This document shows, one piece after another, positions 35,660 through 42,401 of a stretch of DNA of 64,000 nt. Both the position numbers and the translations under genes were made by a program. The stretch covers positions 1 through 64,000 of the forward strand of contig JADCHX010000019.1 in NCBI GenBank assembly GCA_020248265.1, given 5' to 3'. Each line of letters opens with the position of its first letter. Within the stretch, counting starts at the first letter, position 1. Under the pieces are notes generated by a model. That model saw nothing but the letters and a program-made list of their open reading frames with translations, was not told the origin of the DNA and did no database searches. This stretch comes from Rhodocyclaceae bacterium. GTDB taxonomy: Bacteria > Pseudomonadota > Gammaproteobacteria > Burkholderiales > CAIKXV01.

Positions 35660-36580
35660 ATGAAGCTCTACACCTACAAGGCCGCCGCTGGCGCGGCGTC
35701 CACCGTCGGCGTCCTCGACGCCGACGGCATGCACCTGGTCGACCTCGCGGCAACCGCCGCTACCGGGGGCGCGGCGCTGCCGTTCGACCCGACGAGCATG
35801 CAGTCGCTCATCGATGCCGGCGCGCCCGGCCTGGCCGCTGTGTCGGCGCTGGCTTCGCATGCGAAGGCGGTACGCATCGCGCTATCGACCGTCACGCTGT
35901 GCGCGCCGCTGCCGCGCCTGCTCCGCAACGTCTACTGCGTGGGCTGGAACTACCTCGACCACTTCAACGAGGGCGCAGCCCATCGCAAGACCGCCGTCGA
36001 ACTGCCCGACCACCCGGCGCTGTTCACCAAGGCATCGAACGCCCTGAACGGACCCTTCGACCCGATCCCGTACAACGCCGAGGTCAGCGAGAAGATCGAC
36101 TGGGAATGCGAGATGGGCATGATCATCGGCCGCCGCGGACGCAACATCCCGGAAGCCGACGCGATGTCCCATGTGTTCGGCTACACCGTCCTGAACGATG
36201 TCACCGCGCGCGACATGCAGCGCTACCACGGCGGGCAGTGGTTCAAGGGCAAGAGCCTGGACGGCAGCTGCCCGATCGGACCGTGCATCGTGACGGCCGA
36301 TTCGATACAGCCCGAGTCGCTCGACATCTTCACGCGCGTCAACGGCGTCGTGAAGCAGGAATCCAACACCCGCCACCTGTTCTTCAAGCTGCCGCGGCTG
36401 ATTGCCGAGCTGTCGCGAGGGCTTACGCTCGAACCCGGCGACCTGATCGCCACCGGTACGCCGCAGGGCGTGGGTTACGCCCGCACGCCACCGGAGTTCC
36501 TGAAGCCGGGTGATGTCCTCGAGACCGAGGTACAGGGCATCGGCGTGATCCGCAATCCGATCGTCGCAGTGAACGACTGA
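35660..36580 (+). CDS. Fumarylacetoacetate hydrolase (FAH) family protein
   Basis: 306 residues. The C-terminal FAH domain begins with NVYCVGWNYLDHFNE. The metal-binding acids are in IDWECEMGMIIGRRG (two Glu) and YTVLNDVTARDMQ (Asp). LIATGTPQGVGYAR is the family's closing motif. Related enzymes are acylpyruvases, oxaloacetate decarboxylases or ring-cleavage hydrolases; no pathway neighbour decides between them. Starts at ATG 35660 after a decanucleotide repeat. No clear Shine-Dalgarno is visible. Confidence 0.88.
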   Translation: MKLYTYKAAAGAASTVGVLDADGMHLVDLAATAATGGAALPFDPTSMQSLIDAGAPGLAAVSALASHAKAVRIALSTVTLCAPLPRLLRNVYCVGWNYLDHFNEGAAHRKTAVELPDHPALFTKASNALNGPFDPIPYNAEVSEKIDWECEMGMIIGRRGRNIPEADAMSHVFGYTVLNDVTARDMQRYHGGQWFKGKSLDGSCPIGPCIVTADSIQPESLDIFTRVNGVVKQESNTRHLFFKLPRLIAELSRGLTLEPGDLIATGTPQGVGYARTPPEFLKPGDVLETEVQGIGVIRNPIVAVND

Positions 36581-36644
36581 ACCACGGCAGCCGACCCCGG
36601 CTGCACCCAGGCATCAGTCGCGTTTTCGTCAGGAGTAATCGGAC

Positions 36645-37193
36645 ATGCGTACCGAAGTTCATGTGCACGGCACCGTGGTGCTGGTCGAAGGTGTTTCCAT
36701 CGGCCAGGTGGAGGGTGCCCTCCGCCCCTGGCTCGACTACCTCGACTGCGCTTCGATCAAGGAAGCCCGCAGCCTGGAGCAGGACGAGCCCGGCATCGTG
36801 TTCGACCGCAAGCGGTTCCTGCTCGAGATCTGCTGGACCGGGGACGTCGGCCGCAACTTCCAGGGCGTGCTGGGCGATGCACTCGCCGGCCTGGGCCCGC
36901 TGGCCGAAGAAGCCTCTACGGTCGAGATCACCTACTTCCACGACAAGGGCGACGAGGTGCAACTGATGTTCGTCGGTCCTACGCCGCAGGCGATCCACGA
37001 CATGCAGCGGCGCCTGATGGTCGAGGAAGTGTCCAACCTGCTCGGCCGGCAGTTCGGTGCCGAGGACGTCTCTCAGGTCGGGGCACTGATCAACAAGCTC
37101 TTCGCGGAAGACTGGACACGCAAGCAGGCGGCTGGCGAAAGCGGGCTCGCCAGCGCGACGCAACCGCATACGCGACCCAAGCAGTTGCACTGA
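36645..37193 (+). CDS. Conserved hypothetical protein, 182 residues
   Basis: No function recognised. Cytoplasmic, acidic, without signal or membrane segment. It begins MRTEVHVHGTVVLVEGVS. Notable segments are LEICWTGDVGRNFQGVLGDAL and EVQLMFVGPTPQAIHDMQRRL; the alternating pattern suggests an alpha/beta sandwich with two related halves. I believe similar proteins of unknown function occur in Burkholderiales. AGGAGT lies about 12 bases before the ATG. Same strand and 64 bases after the FAH-family gene, so possibly co-transcribed. Confidence 0.8.
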   Translation: MRTEVHVHGTVVLVEGVSIGQVEGALRPWLDYLDCASIKEARSLEQDEPGIVFDRKRFLLEICWTGDVGRNFQGVLGDALAGLGPLAEEASTVEITYFHDKGDEVQLMFVGPTPQAIHDMQRRLMVEEVSNLLGRQFGAEDVSQVGALINKLFAEDWTRKQAAGESGLASATQPHTRPKQLH

Positions 37194-37211
37194 CGGCGCG
37201 GGCGGGTACGC

Positions 37212-37526
37212 TCAGACCGCAGCGTTCACCCGGAACGGCGGCGGATCGTCCATGCGGCGGCGCTCGCCCCGGCGATCTCGGCCGCTGCGTGTGTCCAGCA
37301 TGACGGGCACCTGGAGCCGGCGCCTGTCGGGTCCTGCCCGACGTGAGCCCTGCCGACGCTCCGCTGGCGGCAGCCCGCCCTGAAGCGGCTGCGCGGCTGG
37401 TTGCGCCCGGAACAAGCCCGGGATCGCCGACTGGCCCGCGTCGGACGTACCGGCCGCAGCCACACCCGCGACGTCGCGGCGGGCGACTGCGGCGACTTTC
37501 TGGGAGGGTATCGTCGGAAACTGCAT
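37212..37526 (-). CDS. Small hypothetical protein with Asp-Arg-Arg motifs
   Basis: 104 residues from ATG 37526; a TTG at 37553 would add nine. The second half is very basic and contains RRQGSRRAGPDRRR, then LPVMLDTRSGRDRRGERRR-like text (VMLDTRSGRDRR). I have seen the LDTRSGxDRR pattern in small betaproteobacterial proteins of unknown function, which makes real coding likely. The first half is low-complexity. Downstream of the PhaM-like gene on the same strand, 60 bases away. No good ribosome-binding site. Confidence 0.5.
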   Translation of the reverse strand: MQFPTIPSQKVAAVARRDVAGVAAAGTSDAGQSAIPGLFRAQPAAQPLQGGLPPAERRQGSRRAGPDRRRLQVPVMLDTRSGRDRRGERRRMDDPPPFRVNAAV

Positions 37527-37586
37527 CGTCGAGTGCCGGGCTGGAATGGACAAGCAACCGGGCGCTGCATCGCCCCTGCGCGAAGG

Positions 37587-37907
37587 CTACCGCGGTTTCG
37601 ACCCCGCCGCAGCCGAACTGGCGATCGACTCGAGCGCCGACTTCTGCACCTCGAGCGTCTTCACCGTCATCTGGATGAAGCCGACGTTCATCTTCAGCCA
37701 GTTCTCGACCGCCTGCAGTTCATTGATCCGGCGCTCGATCTCCTTCGGGTCGGCGGTCGGAGTGAACATCGGCGGCATGCCCGGAAAGCCTGGCATCGGA
37801 GTCGTTGCGGACATCGCGGCCATGCCGGGCAGGCCATAAGCCTCGGGCGACCACATCTTGCGGACCCATTCGAAGAACTCGCTGGTCTGGTCGGTGGAAT
37901 CAGCCAT
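37587..37907 (-). CDS. PhaM-like polyhydroxyalkanoate granule-associated protein, short form
   Basis: 106 residues. It starts at ATG 37907, six bases after a strong AGGAGG. A Met/Pro-rich segment (GLPGMAAMSA, GFPGMPPMF) is followed by the conserved helix pair DPKEIERRINELQAVENWLKMNV and MTVKTLEVQKSALESIA. The latter matches the region of Cupriavidus PhaM that contacts PHA synthase. The lysine/alanine-rich DNA-binding tail of full PhaM is absent: the protein ends at GSKPR. It may tether or activate PHA synthase without nucleoid attachment. No phaC is in the window. Confidence 0.75.
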   Translation of the reverse strand: MADSTDQTSEFFEWVRKMWSPEAYGLPGMAAMSATTPMPGFPGMPPMFTPTADPKEIERRINELQAVENWLKMNVGFIQMTVKTLEVQKSALESIASSAAAGSKPR

Positions 37908-37993
37908 GCAGGCCTCCTGCGACGGTGGGAATGCGGATACGGACGAGAGTCGGATTGGGTACTCTACTCGCAACTAGGAATGCACCGGAACCC

Positions 37994-38599
37994 ATGGACG
38001 ACATTGTCGCGCAGGCGATGGCCCGATGGCCGGATGTTCCGGCGGTCTACGGCTGGCTGCGTCTCGACCGCCGGGGACGATGGCTGGTGAAGGGCGAGCC
38101 GATCGGCCATCGACCGACGGTAGAGTTCATCGGCCGCAATTACCACTGCGATGCGCAGGGACGGCACTTCTTCCAGAACGGCCCGCAGCGGGTCTTCGTC
38201 GACGTCGACCATTTTCCCCACGTGCTCTGGCTGGACGGCAGGGCCGGCAACCAGGCTGCCCTGGTCACGCACGCGGGTGCGCCGGTCGCTCGGCCGTACC
38301 GGGCCTGGATCGACCCTGCCGAGGGCGTGGTCGTCGAATTCGCATGGACCGGCTCGGCCATGCCCGCGCTCGGAAGCGTGCTCGACCGTGACCTGCCGGC
38401 GCTGGTCGACTGCTTCACCTGCGCGGATGGCCGTGCACTCGACGCGGATGGCTGGGAGCGCCTGCTGGAAGGACGCGCCTCGGGCACCCGTCTGGCGATC
38501 GGCGATACCCTCCTGCCGGTGGCAAGCCTGCCGGCGCTCGACTCGTTTCCATTCGTCCGCGCACCGCGCCCGGCAGCGGGCGAGGATGCCTGCACCTGA
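37994..38599 (+). CDS. Conserved hypothetical protein, 201 residues
   Basis: Function not recognised. Starts MDDIVAQAMARWPDVPAVYGWLRLDRRGRW, a pattern I recall from conserved betaproteobacterial proteins of unknown function. FFQNGPQRVFVDVDHFPHVLWLD and FAWTGSAMPALGSVLDRDLPALVDCF follow. Soluble, no signal peptide, many Trp and aromatic residues. ATG at 37994 is 87 bases from the divergent PhaM-like start, so the two may share a regulatory region. 46 bases ahead of the renalase-like gene on the same strand. Confidence 0.75.
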   Translation: MDDIVAQAMARWPDVPAVYGWLRLDRRGRWLVKGEPIGHRPTVEFIGRNYHCDAQGRHFFQNGPQRVFVDVDHFPHVLWLDGRAGNQAALVTHAGAPVARPYRAWIDPAEGVVVEFAWTGSAMPALGSVLDRDLPALVDCFTCADGRALDADGWERLLEGRASGTRLAIGDTLLPVASLPALDSFPFVRAPRPAAGEDACT

Positions 38600-38645
38600 T
38601 GCTGCCTCCCCGATCAACGCTCCCGATGCAAGAAGGATTGTGCGC

Positions 38646-39683
38646 ATGACCCAGACGAACCCGCCCTCCGTCGCCATCGTCGGTGCCGGCCTGTCAGGCC
38701 TCACCTGCGCACGCACCCTGCAGGACGCGGGGTTCCGCGTACAGGTGTTCGACAAGTCGCGCGGGGTCGGCGGCCGGCTCGCGACGCGGCGTACCGATCA
38801 TGGTTCGTTCGACCACGGGGCACAGTACTTTACCGCGCGGGATCCGCGTTTCCGCGAGCGGGTGGAGCAATGGGTGGCACAGGGGCTTGCGGCACCGTGG
38901 ACGCCCGCACTGTTGGCCATCGACATGGCGAGCGGAAGCCCCGTGCGTACCGCCGTCGGGGACGGGACGATACGCTACGTCGGCCTGCCGGCAATGAATC
39001 GCATCGGCCGCACGCTCGCCGATGGCCTCGAGGTACGTACCGACTGCACGGTCACCGCCGCGCGCCGCGTCGCAGGCGCCGGTCACCGGAAACAGTGGCA
39101 ACTCTCCGCCGCCGACGGCAAGGGTGCCGCCGTGGCACCGGAGGGCAGCTTCGACTGGCTGGTGGCTGCGATACCTTCCCCGCAGGCTGCCATGCTGCTC
39201 GGCGAAGCCGGCGGCCTGCAGGCGCAGGCCCGCGCGCTGCCGATGGTGCCGTGCTGGGCGGTGCTGGCCTCGTTCGATGCACCGGTCGAGGCCGGCTTCG
39301 ATGCGGCCTTCGTCAACGGCTCGGCCCTCACCTGGATCGCACGCAACAATGCCAAGCCGGGCCGCGACCCCGGCCCGGAATGCTGGGTCCTGCACGCTGC
39401 GCGCGACTGGAGCGAAACAGCCCTTGAAGATCCGGCCGAAGCAGTCTGCGCGCGCATGCTGGCGGAGTTCAGCCGCGTCACCGGATACAGCCGCGCGCCG
39501 CTGACCGCACGGGCGCATCGCTGGCGCTACGCCGGTCCTGGTGCCCGAACCGATCTCGCCTGCCTGTTCGATGCCACAAGCAGCGCGGGGGCGTGTGGCG
39601 ACTGGCTCGCCGGATCCAGGGTCGAGGGCGCATGCCTCAGCGGCCTGGACCTGGCCGGACGCATCCTCGACGCCACGCACTGA
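38646..39683 (+). CDS. Renalase-like NAD(P)/FAD-dependent oxidoreductase
   Basis: 345 residues. Rossmann FAD-binding motif SVAIVGAGLSGLTCARTL with VFDKSRGVGGRLATRR (about 10-45), then DHGAQYFTARDPRF, the signature of the bacterial renalase/amine-oxidase-like group. The C-terminal half carries APLTARAHRWRYAGP and a closing GSRVEGACLSGLDLAGRIL, in place of the usual GDW..G..VE.A. Bacterial renalases oxidise isomeric dihydro-NAD(P); that activity is only an analogy here. Probably co-transcribed with the hypothetical gene before it. Confidence 0.85.
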   Translation: MTQTNPPSVAIVGAGLSGLTCARTLQDAGFRVQVFDKSRGVGGRLATRRTDHGSFDHGAQYFTARDPRFRERVEQWVAQGLAAPWTPALLAIDMASGSPVRTAVGDGTIRYVGLPAMNRIGRTLADGLEVRTDCTVTAARRVAGAGHRKQWQLSAADGKGAAVAPEGSFDWLVAAIPSPQAAMLLGEAGGLQAQARALPMVPCWAVLASFDAPVEAGFDAAFVNGSALTWIARNNAKPGRDPGPECWVLHAARDWSETALEDPAEAVCARMLAEFSRVTGYSRAPLTARAHRWRYAGPGARTDLACLFDATSSAGACGDWLAGSRVEGACLSGLDLAGRILDATH

Positions 39684-39809
39684 TCGTCCATGGCAAGCGG
39701 CCATGCCCGTGCAGGCTGCACGACACCGGGCCGGTGCTGGTATGGCATAGTCACGCTGGTGAAGGGCGCAGCCATCCCGGCCCGCGCATTTGCCCCGAGG
39801 AGGTCCAGC

Positions 39810-40136
39810 ATGCTCGCCATGGTCAGGGCGGTATCCGCCGCTGCAGTGTTTTCGATCATATCCGTTGCGATGCCACTCGCGGCGCATGCCGCGGAAGACG
39901 CGCGCACGAAGCAGCAGGAACTGATGGGAACCTGCAACCGGATGGCTGCGCAGAAGGAAATGAAGGGCGACGACCGCAAGAAGTTCATGAGCGCCTGCCT
40001 GAAGGGCGAGGTACCGATGGCTCCAGCCCGCACGCCGCAGCAGGAACGCATGGCCAATTGCAACACCGAGGCCGGAAGCAAGGCGCTGAAGGGCGACGAC
40101 CGCAAGAAATTCATGAGCGATTGTCTCAAGGGGTAG
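39810..40136 (+). CDS. PsiF repeat-containing exported protein
   Basis: 108 residues. ATG 39810 lies seven bases after GAGGAGG. Signal peptide VRAVSAAAVFSIISVAMPLAAHA, cleavage before AED. The mature part is two PsiF repeats of about 32 residues, each with one Cys near the start and one near the end (GTCNRMAAQKEMKGDDRKK and ANCNTEAGSKALKGDDRKK, both then FMS.CLKG). PsiF of E. coli is phosphate-starvation induced. No Pho box is visible here. A periplasmic location is expected, and the function of the family is unknown. Confidence 0.9.
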   Translation: MLAMVRAVSAAAVFSIISVAMPLAAHAAEDARTKQQELMGTCNRMAAQKEMKGDDRKKFMSACLKGEVPMAPARTPQQERMANCNTEAGSKALKGDDRKKFMSDCLKG

Positions 40137-40170
40137 CCGACCCCTTCAGTCCGCAGGCCGATCGCTGAGC

Positions 40171-40203
40171 ATGGGGCTCGTCTGGCGGACGCTATCGCCC
40201 CAT
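40171..40203 (+). terminator. Imperfect hairpin downstream of the psiF-like gene
   Basis: ATGGGGC (40171-40177) pairs with GCCCCAT (40197-40203), and CGTC with GACG inside it. It begins 34 bases after the psiF-like stop. No T-run follows, so it could be a processing or stability element instead of a terminator. Confidence 0.35.
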
Positions 40204-40305
40204 AAACAAGCACTTCTCACGAAAACGCGAACGTATTCCCGACCGTCGCATAGGGTCAATGCAGAACCTGTCCGCACGCTCATCCCTGAAATTATTTTCT
40301 TTGAC

Positions 40306-40326
40306 AATCAATGCGTTACATTGATT
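40306..40326. promoter_or_regulatory. Perfect inverted repeat with TTGACA, possible operator/promoter
   Basis: AATCAATG, spacer CGTTA, CATTGATT: an exact 8-bp dyad. A perfect -35-type TTGACA at 40301-40306 touches its left arm, and the region is AT-rich. No good -10 at 17 bases and no downstream gene on the plus strand, so what it would drive is unclear. Confidence 0.4.
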
Positions 40327-40372
40327 TGCAGAGAAATCGGACGGTGACGATAGGCGCAGTTCGGTCGGTCTG

Positions 40373-40516
40373 CTATTCTTTTCTCGCAGCCCACAAGGCT
40401 GGCGGAAGCAACTCCAGACTGTCGAACCAGTGTTTCTCGATCAGGCGACAGCCGATGTGAAAGCCTCGGCGGTACGCCTGAAAGAAGGGTCGGCAGAGCT
40501 TCGAAATCGCAGCCGG
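40373..40516 (-). other. 47-codon open extension in frame behind the H1-like stop codon
   Basis: Directly after the TGA of the histone-like gene the same frame stays open for 47 codons to a TAG at 40375-40373. The encoded stretch is not low-complexity: SKLCRPFFQAYRRGFHIGC and EKHWFDSLELLPPALW. It has no ATG or GTG start. The base after the TGA is C, a context known to favour readthrough. It may equally be the remnant of another gene. Confidence 0.3.
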
Positions 40517-41176
40517 TCAACGCCCGAATATCGGGAAGGGCCAGGCACCCGGCACGGTAACCGGCCGGGGCGCTGCGAGTGATGAAGCAGGCGCTGTAAC
40601 CGGGTTGACCATAGTTGCCGTCGCGGGCTTCGCTATCGACTTCCCAACTGCAGGCTTTTCCGGAGTTCTGACGACCGCCGGTCCTGGGGCTGTCTTTTTT
40701 TGTGCGCTCTTCCTGGGCACCGCCTTCGCCATCGACTTCGCGACAGCCTTCGCCACCGCCTTCACCACCGCAGGCTGCGCGTGCGCACGCGAGGGAGCCC
40801 TGCCGGCTGCTTCCTTGCCGCCCTTGCCGGCCGCCTTGCCACCACCTTTCTTCGCAGCCTTCTTTGCGGCCTTCCGGGCAGCCTTCTTTGCCGCCTTGGC
40901 GGTAGATTTCTTCGCGACCTTCTTCGCGGTCTTGCCGACTGCTTTCTTCGCGCTCTTCGCAAGGGCCTTCTTCGGCGCCGCTTTCTTGGCTGGCGTGCGT
41001 GCGACCTTCGCCACCTTCTTGGCCGCCTTGCGGGTCGCTTTCTTCGCGACCTTCTTCGCCACCTTCTTGGCGGGTACGCGCCCCGGAGCCTTCCCCGTCG
41101 CCTTCTTGGCAACCGGTCGTGCCGTTTTCTTCGCCGTGGATTTCCGTGCAACCTTCTTCGCGACTTTCTTGGCCAT
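40517..41176 (-). CDS. Histone H1-like nucleoid protein
   Basis: 219 residues, almost entirely Lys, Ala, Arg, Val, Thr and Pro. Many KKVAKK, KKAARK and KKAAK blocks resemble the C-terminal tail of eukaryotic H1 and the AlgP/HctB-like proteins of proteobacteria. It binds DNA non-specifically through charge. The last 30 residues leave the Lys-rich pattern and end AWPFPIFGR, similar to the WPFP ending I know from betaproteobacterial members. GGGAGT precedes the ATG. 45 bases after nrdB on the same strand. Repeat number is likely to vary between strains. Confidence 0.9.
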   Translation of the reverse strand: MAKKVAKKVARKSTAKKTARPVAKKATGKAPGRVPAKKVAKKVAKKATRKAAKKVAKVARTPAKKAAPKKALAKSAKKAVGKTAKKVAKKSTAKAAKKAARKAAKKAAKKGGGKAAGKGGKEAAGRAPSRAHAQPAVVKAVAKAVAKSMAKAVPRKSAQKKTAPGPAVVRTPEKPAVGKSIAKPATATMVNPVTAPASSLAAPRPVTVPGAWPFPIFGR

Positions 41177-41221
41177 CAGTGACTCCCGCTGTGAGAACTG
41201 GGGTGGATTAACGAGCGCACT

Positions 41222-42364
41222 TCATTCCCAGGACAGTGCGCCGCCGGTCTGATACTCGATGACACGCGCCTCGAAGAAGTTGCGTTCCTTCTTGAGGTCG
41301 ATCATTTCGCTCATCCAGGGGAAGGGATTATTCGCACCGGGGAAGAGAGGCTCGAGCCCGATCTGCTGGCATCGACGATTGGAAATATACCGCAGATACT
41401 CCTTGAACATCGGCGCATTAAGGCCGAGAACGCCGCGCGGCATCGTGTCTTCCGCGTAGCGGTACTCGAGTTCGACAGCGGTGTTCATCAGTTGCCGCAT
41501 CTCTTCGCGGAACTCCGGCGTCCAGAGGTGCGGGTTCTCCGCCTTCACCGTGTTGATCAGGTCGATGCCGAAGTTGCAGTGCATCGACTCGTCGCGAAGG
41601 ATGTACTGGTACTGCTCCGCCGCGCCGGTCATCTTGTTCTGGCGGCCGAGCGCCAGGATCTGTACGAAGCCCACGTAGAAGAACAGGCCTTCCATGATGC
41701 AGGCGAAGACGATCAGGCTCTTGAGCAATTTCTGGTCGGCTTCCGGCGTGCCGGTGCGAAACGCCGGGTTGGTCAGCGTGTCGATGAAGGGAATCAGGAA
41801 CTCGTCCTTGGCCCGGATCGAAGCGACTTCATGGTAGGCGTTGAACACCTCGCTCTCGTCGAGGCCGAGCGACTCGACGATGTACTGGTAGGCGTGCGTA
41901 TGGATCGCCTCCTCGAACGCCTGGCGCAGCAGATACTGCCGGCACTCCGGCGCCGTGATGTGACGATAGGTACCAAGCACGATGTTGTTGGCTGCGAGCG
42001 AATCCGCGGTCACGAAGAATCCGAGGTTGCGCTTGACCAGCCTGCGCTCGTCCTCGGTCAGGCCGTTCGGATCCTTCCAGAGCGCGATATCGCGGCTCAT
42101 CTGGATCTCCTGCGGCATCCAGTGGTTCGCGCAGGCGTCGAGGTACTTCTTCCATGCCCATTCGTACTTGAACGGAACCAGCTGGTTCACGTCGGTCTGG
42201 CCGTTGATGATCCGCTTGTCGTCCGCGGATACACGGCGCGCCGCGGCGGCGACCGCCGGCGTGGCGGCCGCTGGTGCCTCCGCCGTGTCGAGGCTGCGCC
42301 CGATCGCCCGCTGGGCCAGCTGCGCCCCGGCTGTGGCGCCGAAATCTTCTTCGAATGAAAGCAT
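41222..42364 (-). CDS. nrdB: Ribonucleoside-diphosphate reductase class I, beta subunit
   Basis: 380 residues. It houses the di-metal/tyrosyl radical cofactor. [10 protein letters not shown] gives Glu and His metal ligands and the radical Tyr four residues after the His, equivalent to E115, H118 and Y122 of E. coli. The second cluster is in [14 protein letters not shown] and [12 protein letters not shown] (Glu and His ligands). The first 45 residues are Ala-rich and variable. The C-terminus [17 protein letters not shown] docks on NrdA. 37 bases after nrdA. Confidence 0.97.
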   Translation of the reverse strand: MLSFEEDFGATAGAQLAQRAIGRSLDTAEAPAAATPAVAAAARRVSADDKRIINGQTDVNQLVPFKYEWAWKKYLDACANHWMPQEIQMSRDIALWKDPNGLTEDERRLVKRNLGFFVTADSLAANNIVLGTYRHITAPECRQYLLRQAFEEAIHTHAYQYIVESLGLDESEVFNAYHEVASIRAKDEFLIPFIDTLTNPAFRTGTPEADQKLLKSLIVFACIMEGLFFYVGFVQILALGRQNKMTGAAEQYQYILRDESMHCNFGIDLINTVKAENPHLWTPEFREEMRQLMNTAVELEYRYAEDTMPRGVLGLNAPMFKEYLRYISNRRCQQIGLEPLFPGANNPFPWMSEMIDLKKERNFFEARVIEYQTGGALSWE

Positions 42365-42401
42365 GAGTCTCTTTTCCTTGTGAATCAGTCGATAGCCAGG
42401 G

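Larger units (their letters stand above)
40137..40516. other. Intergenic region of 380 bases with unusual structure
   Basis: The spacer lies between convergent psiF-like and histone H1-like genes. Bases about 40200-40330 are clearly AT-richer than the rest of the window. It holds an imperfect hairpin (40171-40203), an 8-bp inverted repeat next to TTGACA (40301-40326), and an in-frame open extension of the H1-like gene. No annotated-type gene or RNA family is recognised. Confidence 0.6.

Noticed and set aside
36645-37193. Assignment of the 182-residue protein to a specific domain family
   Set aside because: I recall similar Burkholderiales proteins but cannot verify a family number from sequence alone, so it is left as hypothetical.
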